From Streptomyces sporangiiformans (GTDB taxonomy: Bacteria; Actinomycetota; Actinomycetes; Streptomycetales; Streptomycetaceae), in contig NZ_VCHX02000163.1 in assembly GCF_005768555.2 (NCBI RefSeq), forward strand, positions 21,120-85,119: a stretch of 64,000 bases of DNA, written 5' to 3'. Every line of letters begins with the position of its first letter. Within the stretch, counting starts at the first letter, position 1. Both the position numbers and the translations under genes were made by a program. Below are positions 34,673 through 43,873 of this stretch, piece after piece. The notes under the pieces are model-generated. The model saw only the letters and a list, made by a program, of their open reading frames with translations, had not been told where the DNA came from and ran no database searches.

Positions 34673-35767
34673 ATGCGAATCGGAAGAAGCGCCGCCCTCG
34701 TGGCGGCGGGGGCCATCGCACTGACCGCGTGCGGAGGATCGGGCGGGGACGAGAACTCCGGAGCGGCTGCGTCCGGAAAGCCGCGCATCAAACTGGTGAT
34801 CAATGGCGGGCTGGGAGACAAGTCGTTCTTCGACTCCGCCTACGAGGGGCTGAAGAAGGCCGAGAAGGACCTCGGCTACGAGCTCAAGGTGGTGGAGCTG
34901 GGCTCCGACCGCACGAAGTGGGAGCCCGGTTTCGAGGACGCCGCCTCGGCCGACGACTACGACATCCTGGCGGCCGGCACCTTCGAGGTCACCGACTACA
35001 TCGGTGAACTCGCCCCGCAATTCCCGGACAAGAAGTTCTGGCTCTTCGACGCCCCGGTCGACTACACCGGCAAGAACGGCACCTGTTCCAACAAGTGCGA
35101 GAACGTCTACTCCGTGACGTTCAAGCAGAACGAGGGCGGTTATCTCGCCGGATTCCTCGCCGAGAAGCTCGTCGCCGAGAAATCCCTCAAGGGTGCCGAA
35201 TCCCTGAAGAAGGTCGGCGTCATGCCCGGCGTGAAGATCCCGGTCATCGAGGACTTCGTCGTCGGTTTCAAGGCGGGATTCAAGGAAGCGGGCGGAAGGA
35301 ACTCCGACGTGCTCGTTCAGTACGTGGGCGGCGACAAGCCGTTCGGCGATCCGGCCAAGGGCAAGGAGATCTCCACCGCGATGTACGGCCAGGGCGCCGC
35401 GCTGGTGTGGCCGGTCGCCGGGCTCTCCGGGCTCGGCACCTTCGAGTCGGCCGTCAGCGCCGAGCGGTACACGTTCGGCGTGGACTCGGACCAGTACCAG
35501 ACCCTCACCGATCAGGCCCAGAAGGACACCGTCGTCACCTCCATACTCAAGAACGTCGGCAACGCCCTCTACAAGGCAGCGCAGGACGACCGGAAGGACT
35601 CCCTGAAGTACGGCGCCGTCGACACCGTCGGCCTCGCAGACGACGCCGTGGGCTACGTGGACGACGACCACTTCAAGGAGTTGGTGCCTCAGAAGACCCG
35701 TACCGAACTCCAGGAAGCCGCCGACAAGGTCAAGTCCGGCTCCGTCACGGTCCCCAGCGCCTTCTAG
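34673..35767 (+). CDS. BMP-family lipoprotein, nucleoside-binding protein of ABC importer
   Basis: The 364-residue secreted lipoprotein has a short signal peptide ending in the lipobox L-T-A-C20. The family pattern is present: VINGGLGDKSFFDSAYEGLKK, then FKQNEGGYLAGFLAEKL (the typical BMP F-x2-x-E-x-AYLAG variant) and FGVDSDQYQTL. BMP/PnrA/NupA proteins bind purine nucleosides. The ATG at 34673 was chosen because GGGAG sits 7 bases upstream; in-frame ATGs exist at 34640 and 34670. It is the first gene of a four-gene importer operon. Confidence 0.88.
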   Translation: MRIGRSAALVAAGAIALTACGGSGGDENSGAAASGKPRIKLVINGGLGDKSFFDSAYEGLKKAEKDLGYELKVVELGSDRTKWEPGFEDAASADDYDILAAGTFEVTDYIGELAPQFPDKKFWLFDAPVDYTGKNGTCSNKCENVYSVTFKQNEGGYLAGFLAEKLVAEKSLKGAESLKKVGVMPGVKIPVIEDFVVGFKAGFKEAGGRNSDVLVQYVGGDKPFGDPAKGKEISTAMYGQGAALVWPVAGLSGLGTFESAVSAERYTFGVDSDQYQTLTDQAQKDTVVTSILKNVGNALYKAAQDDRKDSLKYGAVDTVGLADDAVGYVDDDHFKELVPQKTRTELQEAADKVKSGSVTVPSAF

Positions 35768-35787
35768 CCGAAAAGCGGCCTCGCGAG

Positions 35788-37422
35788 ATGAACGAATCAT
35801 GGGCTGACGCCGGACCGGCCGTCGCCGCCCACGCGGTCACCAAGACCTACGGCAACGGCGTGCGCGCCGTACGCGGTGTGGACCTGGAGGTCCCGTCGGG
35901 CGAGATCCGCGCGGTCGTCGGCGAGAACGGAGCCGGCAAGTCCACGCTGATGAAGATGTTCTACGGCCTCGAGCAACCCAGCTCCGGCGAGATCCTGATC
36001 GGCGGCCGGCCGCGGGTGCTGCGCGGCCCGGGCTCGGCGATCGCCCTGGGCGTGGGCATGGTCCACCAGAACCTCATGCTGGTGCCGTCCTTCACCGTCG
36101 CCCAGAACGTCGTCCTCGGCGTCGAGCCGGGGCAGCGCGGTCTGGTCGACTCCAGGGCGGCCGTCGAGACGACCGCCCTGCTCGCGGAGGAGTCCGGACT
36201 CGCCGTCGATCCGAAGGCCCGGGTGGACGAAGTGTCGGTCGGGATGCGTCAGCGCACGGAGATCCTCAAGGCCCTGCACCGCCGGGCACGCGTCCTCATC
36301 CTCGACGAGCCGACCGCCGTCCTGACCCCCCAGGAGACCGAAGACCTGTTCGCCGCCGTGCGCCGGCTGCGCGACGGCGGCATGACGGTGCTGTTCATCT
36401 CGCACAAGCTGCGCGAGGTACGGGAGATCAGTGACAAGGTCAGCGTGATGCGGGCCGGCTCCCTGGTCGGGACGGTCGCCACCGCCGACGCCACCGAACG
36501 CTCGCTGGCCGCGATGATGGTCGGACGGGACCTGTCGCTCGACGTGGACCGTGCGCCCGCCCGCCCCGCTGAAGTCACCCTGCGCGTAAGGGACTTGGCG
36601 TACGATGCCCCGACCGGCCAGTCCCTGCACGGACTCGGCTTCGACGTCGCCGCCGGGGAGATCGTCGGCGTGGCCGGGATCGAGGGCCACGGGCAGAGCG
36701 AGCTCGCCGAGGTCCTGGCCGGACTGCGCCGCCCCACCACGGGCACGGTCAGCGTCGGCGGCACCGACACGGCCGGGCTCGACGTGGCGGGTCACCGCAG
36801 GGCCGGCATCGGCTACGTACCGGAGGACCGGCTGTACAACGGCGCCGCTCTCGACGAGTCGATCGCCGACAACCTCGTCGTCGACCGCCACGACCGCCCG
36901 CCCCTCGCCCGCCGAGGAGTCCTGCACCCAGGAGCGGTGCGTACGCACGCCGAGCGGCTGATCGAGGAGTACGCGATCCGCACCCCCGATCCGTCCGTCC
37001 CGGTGCGCGCGCTGTCCGGCGGCAACATGCAGAAGGTGATCGTCGCCCGCGAACTCTCCGCCGGGCCAAGGCTGTTGATCGCCTCACAGGTCACCCGCGG
37101 GGTGGATGTCGGCGCGATGCGGTTCATGTACGAGCGGCTGGTCGCCGCGCGCGACGCGGGCGCCGCCGTACTGCTGATCTCCGCCGACCTGACCGAACTG
37201 CTCGCCCTCTCCGACCGGTTGCTGGTCCTCAAGGACGGCCGCCTGGTCGGCCGGTTCGACGACACAGCCGGCCTCACCGAGAAGCGGGTCGGTCTCTACA
37301 TGCTCGGCGTCGAGCACCACGACCAGGAGCAGCTGACGGCCGGGCTGGACGACGTCGAGCCGGACGACGTCGAGTCAGACGGCGTCGGGCCAGACGGCTC
37401 CGGGGAGGCGTCCGCCGTATGA
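35788..37422 (+). CDS. ABC importer ATPase with two nucleotide-binding domains
   Basis: This 544-residue duplicated ATPase of the sugar/nucleoside (RbsA, BMP-linked) type has a first domain with Walker A GENGAGKST (45-53), signature VSVGMRQRTEILKA, and Walker B VLILDEPTAVLT. The second domain has a degenerate Walker A (GIEGHGQSE), an intact LSGGNMQK signature, and a weak Walker B (LLIASQVTRGVD in place of the usual AQPTRG). A degenerate second site is normal for the family. The C-terminal tail is an Asp/Glu-rich run of DDVE-like units. It overlaps the permease gene by ATGA. Confidence 0.9.
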   Translation: MNESWADAGPAVAAHAVTKTYGNGVRAVRGVDLEVPSGEIRAVVGENGAGKSTLMKMFYGLEQPSSGEILIGGRPRVLRGPGSAIALGVGMVHQNLMLVPSFTVAQNVVLGVEPGQRGLVDSRAAVETTALLAEESGLAVDPKARVDEVSVGMRQRTEILKALHRRARVLILDEPTAVLTPQETEDLFAAVRRLRDGGMTVLFISHKLREVREISDKVSVMRAGSLVGTVATADATERSLAAMMVGRDLSLDVDRAPARPAEVTLRVRDLAYDAPTGQSLHGLGFDVAAGEIVGVAGIEGHGQSELAEVLAGLRRPTTGTVSVGGTDTAGLDVAGHRRAGIGYVPEDRLYNGAALDESIADNLVVDRHDRPPLARRGVLHPGAVRTHAERLIEEYAIRTPDPSVPVRALSGGNMQKVIVARELSAGPRLLIASQVTRGVDVGAMRFMYERLVAARDAGAAVLLISADLTELLALSDRLLVLKDGRLVGRFDDTAGLTEKRVGLYMLGVEHHDQEQLTAGLDDVEPDDVESDGVGPDGSGEASAV

Positions 37423-38540
37423 CCACCACGCCCATGACGCTGATCGAGAGCGAGGACCGCCGTGAGTACCGGGTCACCCGGCGCCGCGACCTGGCCGTCG
37501 ACCTCAGCATGACGCTGGCCACCATCCTGGCCGCCCTCGCCATCGGTTTCCTCGTCATGCTCGTCACCGGCAACGACCCGGTGAAGGCGTACGAGGCCAT
37601 GCTCACCGGCCCGTTGGACCGCTCCTTCCGCGTCGGCCGCTGGCTGGAGGACGCCACCACGCTCACCCTGCTCGGACTGTCGGTGGCCATCCCCTTCCGC
37701 GCCCGGCAGATCAGCCTGGGCGCCGAGAGCCAGGTCTACGCGGGCGCGCTCGCCGCCGCGGCGGTCGCGGTCTTCCTGCCGCTGCCACCGGTCGCCGCCG
37801 TACTCGTCCCCCTGTTCGCCGCGGCCACGGCGGGCGCCGGGATGGGCTTCGTACCGGGAGCGATGAAGGCACGTCTCGGCGCCAACGAGATCGTGGCCAC
37901 GCTGATGCTCAACGCCATCGTCGTACGCGTCTACGACTATCTGGTCAACGGCCCGCTGAAGGAACCCGGCAGCAGCGCGGTGCACTCCAGGTCCATCCAG
38001 CAGGACTCCGCCCTCACACCGCTGAGCGACTGGTTCGGCATCCCGCTGGGCCGCGCCAACATCGGCCTCTTCCTGATGCTGCTCACCGCCATAGCGCTGT
38101 GGCTGCTCATCACCCGCACCCCGCTCGGCTACCGCATCCGGATGACCGGCTCCAACCCCGACTTCGCCGAGTACGGCGGCATCCGTGTGCCCCGCGCCAT
38201 CGAGTGGAGCTTCGTCATCGGCGGCGCCGTCGCGGGCCTCGCCGGGGCGCACCTCGTGCAGGGCGTGTACGGGCGGCTTGAACCGGGCCTGGCCGGAAGC
38301 CTCGCCTTCGAAGGGATCGTGGTCGCCCTGCTGGCGCGCAACAACCCGCTGGTCGTCGTGGTCGCAGGACTCTTCTACTCCTACCTCCGCGCCGGGGGAG
38401 ACATCATGGAACAGCAGACGGACGTCGGTACCGAGATCGTGGTGGTCATCCAGGCGGTCATCGTGCTGCTGGTGACCGCCCAAGCCCTGCCGGACCTGCT
38501 CAAGCGGCGTATCGCGCGCAGGCAGGCGGGTGTCCGGTGA
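37419..38540 (+). CDS. ABC nucleoside permease, first subunit
   Basis: The 373-residue inner-membrane permease of the branched/BMP type (BPD_transp_2 family) has about 10 hydrophobic segments. LTLLGLSVAIPFRARQISLGAESQ and LGANEIVATLMLNAIVVRVYDYL are the characteristic stretches. It would form a heterodimer with the next protein. It starts at the ATGA overlap with the ATPase and ends at a GTGA overlap with the second permease. Confidence 0.88.
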   Translation: MTTTPMTLIESEDRREYRVTRRRDLAVDLSMTLATILAALAIGFLVMLVTGNDPVKAYEAMLTGPLDRSFRVGRWLEDATTLTLLGLSVAIPFRARQISLGAESQVYAGALAAAAVAVFLPLPPVAAVLVPLFAAATAGAGMGFVPGAMKARLGANEIVATLMLNAIVVRVYDYLVNGPLKEPGSSAVHSRSIQQDSALTPLSDWFGIPLGRANIGLFLMLLTAIALWLLITRTPLGYRIRMTGSNPDFAEYGGIRVPRAIEWSFVIGGAVAGLAGAHLVQGVYGRLEPGLAGSLAFEGIVVALLARNNPLVVVVAGLFYSYLRAGGDIMEQQTDVGTEIVVVIQAVIVLLVTAQALPDLLKRRIARRQAGVR

Positions 38541-39472
38541 ACTCCGTGATCGACGTCGTCTTCAGCAGCGCCTTCCTCGCGGCGGTGCTGCGGGTCGCCA
38601 CCCCGTACCTGCTCGCCGCGTTCGGCGGACTGGTCGCGGAGCGCGCCGGGATCAGCAACATCGCCCTGGAGGGGCAGATGCTCTCCGCCGCCTGCACCGG
38701 GGCGCTGGTCGCCGGGTACAGCGGCTCGGTGGCGGTCGGCGCGCTGTGCGGGGTCGCGGTGGCCGTGCTCCTCGGTCTGCTGCTCGCCGCGCTGCGCCTG
38801 GAGCTGGGCGCCGACGCGATCATCGCGGGCATCGGCCTCAACCTGCTCGCCTCCGGCGGCACCGCGTACGCCGTCTACTCCCTCCTCGACGACAAGGGCG
38901 GCACGTCCGGCCTGAAGAGCGGCAGCCTGCCGACGGTGACGCTGCCCGGCATCGAGAGCATCCCGGTGGTGGGCGAGGTGCTGAGCGGTCAGAACATGGT
39001 CACCTGGCTGGCGTTCCTCGCCGCTCCGTTCGTCGCCTGGCTCTTCTACCGCACGCGCTTCGGCTTCCGTCTGCGGGCGGTGGGCGAGATGCCGGACGCG
39101 GCGGCGTCGGTCGGGATTCCGGTCCGGCATGTCCAGTACGCGGGACTCGCCCTCAGCGGCGCGCTCGCCGGACTCGCCGGGGTCTTCCTGAGCATGGGGT
39201 ACGTGTCCTTCTTCGTACGCGACATGACGGCGGGCCGCGGTTTCATCGCCCTCGCCGCCGTGTTCCTCGGCGGACTGCGGCCTTGGGGCGTCTTCCTCGC
39301 CGCCCTCGGCTTCGGCGCGGCGGAGGCCCTCGCCGTACAGCTCGGCACGATGGACGTTCCGCCACAGCTCGTGTCGACGATTCCGTACGCGATGACGCTG
39401 GTGGCGCTGGCCCTGTACGCGTGGCGCCGCAAGCGCCGCGGCCTGACGCAAGAGACCGCCGCCTCGCTCTGA
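38537..39472 (+). CDS. ABC nucleoside permease, second subunit
   Basis: The 311-residue permease has about 9 hydrophobic segments. FGGLVAERAGISNIALEGQML is the hallmark of the second permease of BMP-type importers, and LGADAIIAGIGLNLLASGGT mirrors the first subunit. GTG 38537 overlaps the previous stop. It is the last gene of the importer operon. The 39473-39679 gap that follows holds only short repeats before the secreted nucleotidase gene. Confidence 0.88.
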   Translation: MNSVIDVVFSSAFLAAVLRVATPYLLAAFGGLVAERAGISNIALEGQMLSAACTGALVAGYSGSVAVGALCGVAVAVLLGLLLAALRLELGADAIIAGIGLNLLASGGTAYAVYSLLDDKGGTSGLKSGSLPTVTLPGIESIPVVGEVLSGQNMVTWLAFLAAPFVAWLFYRTRFGFRLRAVGEMPDAAASVGIPVRHVQYAGLALSGALAGLAGVFLSMGYVSFFVRDMTAGRGFIALAAVFLGGLRPWGVFLAALGFGAAEALAVQLGTMDVPPQLVSTIPYAMTLVALALYAWRRKRRGLTQETAASL

Positions 39473-39543
39473 CCCCGCTTCCGCTCAACCACCGGGTCCC
39501 GCCTGCCTGTTGGACCTCAGGAACCCGTGACCGCTCCCCCACG

Positions 39544-39655
39544 CCCGGCACAGTCACGCCCCGATGACCCGGCACAGTCACGCCCCGATGAACGGCCGAG
39601 GGCTTGGCCTGCCGCCCCCTGCCCCTGCCCCTGCCCCTGCCCCTGCCCCCCGCAA
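39544..39655. repeat. 24-bp tandem duplication and CCCCTG repeats before secreted nucleotidase
   Basis: A 24-base unit (39544-39567) is followed directly by an identical copy (39568-39591), starting CCCGGCACAGTCACG. It is followed by about five units of CCCCTG at roughly 39617-39650. These lie in the leader before the ATG at 39680. They look like slippage products and might vary between strains. Confidence 0.8.
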
Positions 39656-39679
39656 CCCGCCCCTTCCCGGAAGGACACC

Positions 39680-42670
39680 ATGCCCATGCGACACAGACGC
39701 CGAACACGCCGCAGACGCGCGCTCCTGGGCTCCCTCACCGCGGCCGGACTCCTCGGCGGGCTCACCCTCGCCAACGGGTTCGCCGCGGAGCCCGCCCCGG
39801 ACTCCGCCGAGCAGTACGGCATCCGACTCCTCGACACCCTTACCGTGCCCGCCGGAACGAGCGAGTTCGGCATGCCGTTCGGTGGGCTGTCCGGGATCGA
39901 CTACGACCGGGATTCCGGCGAGTACGTCGCCCTCAGCGACGACCGCTCGGAGAACGGCGAGGCACGCTTCTACACCCTCCGCCTGCCACTGAACGGCACT
40001 GCCTTCGCCCACGACAAGCCGGACCTCGACGCCCTGACCGTGCTCGACGACACCACCGGCGAACCCTTCGCCGCCAAGGCCGTCGACCCCGAGGCGGTCC
40101 GCTGGACGCCGGACGGCAACAGCCTGCTGTGGACGAGCGAGGGCGCCTCCTCGTCCGGGCAGCCGGCCTTCGTCCGTGAGGCCACCGCTTCCGGCGGATA
40201 CGTACGCGAACTGCCGCTGCCCAAGGCGTACGCACCGGTCAGGTCGGCTTCCGGTGCGCTCACCGCGGGCGTCCGCAACAACCAGGCCCTTGAAGGCCTG
40301 ACCCTCGCCCCGGACGGCAGCAAGGCCGTCACCATCACCGAGAACGCCCTCGTCCAGGACGGTCCCGCGGCCGGGCTGACGGCCAAGAGCCCGTCCCGGC
40401 TGCTGGTGATGGACCGCGAGACCGGTGCCGCCGAGGCCGAGCACGTCTACGAGGTCGACCCGATCTCCGACGCGCCCACCGCACCGCTGCCCGCCCCCGT
40501 CGGCACCTACTCCGCCGACCGGGGAGTCTCGGAGATCCTCGCGATCAACGAGACCGACTACCTCACCGTCGAGCGGTCCTTCGCCTCCGGCGTCGGCTTC
40601 TCCATCCGCCTCTACTGGACGAGCACCATCGGCGCAACCGACGTCAACGGCAAGGAGAAGACCTCCGGCTCCGAGAAGCCGATGCCGAAGAAGCTGCTGT
40701 ACGACTTCACCACCTCCGGCACCGATGCCGACAACGTCGAGGGCATCACCTGGGGTCCGAAACTGCCCGACGGCTCCCGCTCCCTCGTCCTCGTCGCCGA
40801 CGACAACTTCGGCTTCAACGGCAGCGTCACCAAGTTCCACCTGCTGTCCGTACGTCCCGGGCTCCTCGCCACCCGCACCCCGGACGTCAACGGCGACGGC
40901 GCCGTGAACGCCCGGGACCTGAAGGCCCTTCCCGCCTCCGGTTCCGCCGGTGACCTCGACGGCAACGGCCGTACGGACAGCAAGGACGTCAAGCTCTGGA
41001 CCTCGTACACCCACGACTTCCCGACCGAGCCGAGGACCTCGTCCACCGTCGACGTCCAGCTGCTGTCCTTCAACGACTTCCACGGCAACCTGGAACCGCC
41101 CACCGGCCGTGATGCCAACCTCGGGTCCAAGCTGGACCCGAAGTCGACCACGGTCGGCGGCGCGGAGTACCTCGCCGCCAGGCTGGGCCGGCTCCGGGAG
41201 GGCACCGATGCCTCGCTGACCGTCGCGGCGGGCGACATCATCGGCGCCAGCCCCTTCCTCTCCGGTCTCTTCCACGACGAACCGACCGTCGAGTCCATGG
41301 AGAAACTGCACCTGGACGTCACCAGCGTCGGCAACCACGAGTTCGACGAGGGCACCGACGAACTGCTGCGCATGCAGAACGGCGGCTGCCACCCGAAGGA
41401 CGGCTGCTACATCAAGGACGAGCCGTACGACGGCGCCGAGTTCCCCTGGCTCGCCGCCAACGTCACCGACCGCACCACCGGTGAGCCCCTCCTGGCCCCC
41501 ACTTGGATCAAGAAGGTGGACGGGGTCAAGCTCGGCTTCATCGGGATGACCCTGGAAGGCACCCCGGAGGTCACCGGCCAGTCCGGAATCAAGTCGGTGC
41601 GCTTCCTGGACGAGGTGGAGACCGCCAACGCCGCCGCCGGCAAACTGCGCGAGCAGGGAGTCGAGGCGATCGTGGTCCTGCTGCACGAGGGCGGCATCCA
41701 GGCCGGCAGCTACGGCCAGTGCGACGGGATCTCGGGCCCGATCGTCGACATCGCCAAGCGTCTGGCCCCCGCGATCGACGCGGTTGTCACCGGCCACACC
41801 CACCAGCCGTACATCTGCTCGCTGCCCGACCCGGACGGCGAGCCGCGCATGGTCACCTCGGCCTCGTCCTTCGGCCGGGTGGTCACCGAGACCCGGCTGC
41901 CCGTCGACCGCCGCACCGGGGACGTCGTACGTGACCAGGTCGCCGCGATGAACCACCTCGTCACCCGCACCGGCGCCAAGGACGCCGAACAGACGGCGGT
42001 CATCGACAAGTGGAAGGAGCTGTCGGCGCCCCTGGCCAACCGGATCGTCGGCGAGGTCACCGCCGACATCACCCGCTCCGAGACGCGCGACGCCGAATCC
42101 GACCTGGCGAACCTGGTCGCCGACGCCCAGCTGGCGGCGACCGCGGCTCCGGAGAAAGGCGGGGCACAGATCGCCCTGATGAACCCCGGTGGGGTGCGGG
42201 CGGACCTGGTGTACGCCTCGTCGACGGGCGGCGAGGCACCCGGCGAGATCACGTACGCGGAGGCCTTCGCCGTCCAGCCCTTCGCCGGGACGCTGGTGAC
42301 CGTCGACCTGACGGGGGCGCAGATCGAGAAGATCCTGGAAGAGCAGTTCAACGACTCCGGGACCAGGGCGCCCACCCTCATCCTCGGCGTCTCGAGGGGG
42401 CTGACGTACTCGTACTCCGGCAGCGCCCCCGTCGGCGACCGCATCGATCCCGAGTCGATCAAGCTCAACGGCGAGACGCTGAAGCCCGACGCAACCTACC
42501 GGGTGGCCGCCAACACCTTCCTCGCGGCGGGCGGCGACGGGTTCACCACTTTCGCCAAGGGCACCAACCCCGTCGGCGGCGGCGACGACATCGCGGCACT
42601 GACCGACTACCTCACCGCCCAGAGCCCGGTAGCCCCTCCGGGCACGGACCGCCTGACCGAACTTCCCTGA
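39680..42670 (+). CDS. secreted fusion: phytase-like esterase, dockerin-like repeat and 5'-nucleotidase
   Basis: The protein has 996 residues. Residues 1-36 are an export signal with an Arg-rich front (possibly Tat). About 45-400 is the esterase-like/phytase domain (FGGLSGIDYDRDSGEYVALSDDR). About 401-437 contains two calcium-loop units (DVNGDGAVNARD, DLDGNGRTDSKD) like a type I dockerin repeat. From 458 a UshA-type metallophosphatase begins (LLSFNDFHGNLEP), with NHEFDEG near 552 and GHTHQPY near 703. The nucleotidase C-terminal domain fills about 787-985. It has no wall anchor. The start has GGAAGGACACC. Its location after the nucleoside importer suggests extracellular release of nucleosides and phosphate. 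Confidence 0.88.
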   Translation: MPMRHRRRTRRRRALLGSLTAAGLLGGLTLANGFAAEPAPDSAEQYGIRLLDTLTVPAGTSEFGMPFGGLSGIDYDRDSGEYVALSDDRSENGEARFYTLRLPLNGTAFAHDKPDLDALTVLDDTTGEPFAAKAVDPEAVRWTPDGNSLLWTSEGASSSGQPAFVREATASGGYVRELPLPKAYAPVRSASGALTAGVRNNQALEGLTLAPDGSKAVTITENALVQDGPAAGLTAKSPSRLLVMDRETGAAEAEHVYEVDPISDAPTAPLPAPVGTYSADRGVSEILAINETDYLTVERSFASGVGFSIRLYWTSTIGATDVNGKEKTSGSEKPMPKKLLYDFTTSGTDADNVEGITWGPKLPDGSRSLVLVADDNFGFNGSVTKFHLLSVRPGLLATRTPDVNGDGAVNARDLKALPASGSAGDLDGNGRTDSKDVKLWTSYTHDFPTEPRTSSTVDVQLLSFNDFHGNLEPPTGRDANLGSKLDPKSTTVGGAEYLAARLGRLREGTDASLTVAAGDIIGASPFLSGLFHDEPTVESMEKLHLDVTSVGNHEFDEGTDELLRMQNGGCHPKDGCYIKDEPYDGAEFPWLAANVTDRTTGEPLLAPTWIKKVDGVKLGFIGMTLEGTPEVTGQSGIKSVRFLDEVETANAAAGKLREQGVEAIVVLLHEGGIQAGSYGQCDGISGPIVDIAKRLAPAIDAVVTGHTHQPYICSLPDPDGEPRMVTSASSFGRVVTETRLPVDRRTGDVVRDQVAAMNHLVTRTGAKDAEQTAVIDKWKELSAPLANRIVGEVTADITRSETRDAESDLANLVADAQLAATAAPEKGGAQIALMNPGGVRADLVYASSTGGEAPGEITYAEAFAVQPFAGTLVTVDLTGAQIEKILEEQFNDSGTRAPTLILGVSRGLTYSYSGSAPVGDRIDPESIKLNGETLKPDATYRVAANTFLAAGGDGFTTFAKGTNPVGGGDDIAALTDYLTAQSPVAPPGTDRLTELP

Positions 42671-42684
42671 GAACGGCTCCTGTT

Positions 42685-42724
42685 GAGGCTCCGCTCCGTC
42701 CTCGGACACTAGGGGCGGAGCCTC
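42685..42724 (+). terminator. hairpin after the 5'-nucleotidase gene
   Basis: Arms GAGGCTCCGC (42685-42694) and GCGGAGCCTC (42715-42724) are perfect, with a 20-base loop, 14 bases after the stop codon. No T-tract follows. Confidence 0.6.
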
Positions 42725-42824
42725 GTCACGCTCCCGATCACGGAATATCCGAAAGCAGTCATCGGTTGGGGTGCTGCGACACGTTCGTACGACAGTGCAC
42801 AGCCTTCGGAGGGAGTCAGAGTCG

Positions 42825-43727
42825 ATGGTGGACGACATCACGAGCGGGGTTCGCGACAGGTCACCCAAGGAGGCGGTCGGGAGGTACGGCATCTGGAGTG
42901 TCGGGCTGCGTTCGGAGGATCCGTCACAGCGCGGCGAACTCGCCGAGACCGCCGCCGAGCTCGAACAACTCGGCTTCGGTGCCGTCTGGTTGGGCGGCAG
43001 CACGGGGGTGCAGCACGCCGTGCCGCTGATCGAGGCGACATCGCGGCTGACCGTGGCCACCGGTATCCAGAGCATCTGGCAGTACGAGGCCACCGACACC
43101 GCCGCGCGTTTCGCCGAGCTGGACGCGGCCCACCCCGGCCGGTTCCTGCTCGGTCTCGGGGTGAGTCACGCCAAGCTGGCGGACCAGTATCGGCGCCCCT
43201 ATTCGTCCATGGTCGACTACCTGGACGCCTTGGACGCCCTGGGCACCGCCGGGGTGCCCGCCGGGCGCCGGGTACTGGCCGCTCTCGGCCCGAAGATGCT
43301 GAAGCTGTCACGCGATCGCGCCGCCGGTTCACACCCGTACCTGGTGACTCCCGAGCACACCGCGGAGGCCCGCGAGATCCTGGGCGAAGGCGCGCTGCTC
43401 GCACCGGAGTTGAAGGTCGTCCTGGAGACCGACCCGGACCGCGCCCGCTCGCTCGCCCGTGACAGCCTCGCCCTCTATCTCTCCCTGCCGAACTACACCA
43501 ACAGCTTCCTGCGGTTCGGCTTCACCGAGGACGACTTCGCGGACGGCGGCAGCGACCGCCTCATCGACACGCTCTACGCCTGGGGCGACGACGACCAAAT
43601 TCGCGCGCGGATCGACGCCTTCTACTCCGCCGGGGCGGATCATGTGGCCTTCCAAGTGGTCACCGACCAGGGCTCGTCGGCCCTTACGCGCCCCGAATGG
43701 CGCCGCCTGGCCGGGCTGTTGGCCTGA
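42825..43727 (+). CDS. LLM-class F420-dependent oxidoreductase
   Basis: The protein has 300 residues with a luciferase-like TIM barrel. GIWSVGLRSED at the start, AELEQLGFGAVWLGGS, and the cofactor region HPGRFLLGLGVSH-x5-YRRPYSSM fit the actinobacterial F420 LLM group. The C-terminal HVAFQVVTD closes the barrel. The substrate is unknown. ATG 42825 was chosen for GGAGGGAG about 9 bases upstream; an ATG at 42771 lacks this. It is transcribed alone and converges on the GH43 operon across a hairpin. Confidence 0.87.
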   Translation: MVDDITSGVRDRSPKEAVGRYGIWSVGLRSEDPSQRGELAETAAELEQLGFGAVWLGGSTGVQHAVPLIEATSRLTVATGIQSIWQYEATDTAARFAELDAAHPGRFLLGLGVSHAKLADQYRRPYSSMVDYLDALDALGTAGVPAGRRVLAALGPKMLKLSRDRAAGSHPYLVTPEHTAEAREILGEGALLAPELKVVLETDPDRARSLARDSLALYLSLPNYTNSFLRFGFTEDDFADGGSDRLIDTLYAWGDDDQIRARIDAFYSAGADHVAFQVVTDQGSSALTRPEWRRLAGLLA

Positions 43728-43840
43728 CATCGGCGGGCACGGTTCGTTCGGGCTCTACGGCGAGGACCCCACGTACTGGTGGATCACCGACGGCACGACG
43801 TCCCGGGACAAGACGTCCTTCACGTCGACGGGCTTCGCTC

Positions 43841-43865
43841 CGCCCGGCTCCTGAGGAGCCGGGCG
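43841..43865. terminator. perfect hairpin between convergent genes
   Basis: CGCCCGGCTCC (43841-43851), a TGA loop, then the exact complement to 43865. The 11-base stem is very stable and lies between the LLM gene stop and the GH43 stop, so it can end both transcripts. Confidence 0.8.
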
Positions 43866-43873
43866 GTCAGCGG

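Noticed and set aside
35788..37422. Defective ABC ATPase because of a degraded second Walker site
   Set aside because: Degenerate second domains are usual in this duplicated family; the first site is intact.
39578..43099. 1173-codon minus-strand open frame
   Set aside because: Shadow of the phytase/nucleotidase and LLM genes; no recognisable domain or start.
43731..43854. Plus-strand stretch reading GLYGEDPTYWWITDG after the LLM gene
   Set aside because: It looks protein-like but has no start codon and is only about 40 codons. It may be a fossil C-terminus; too little to call.
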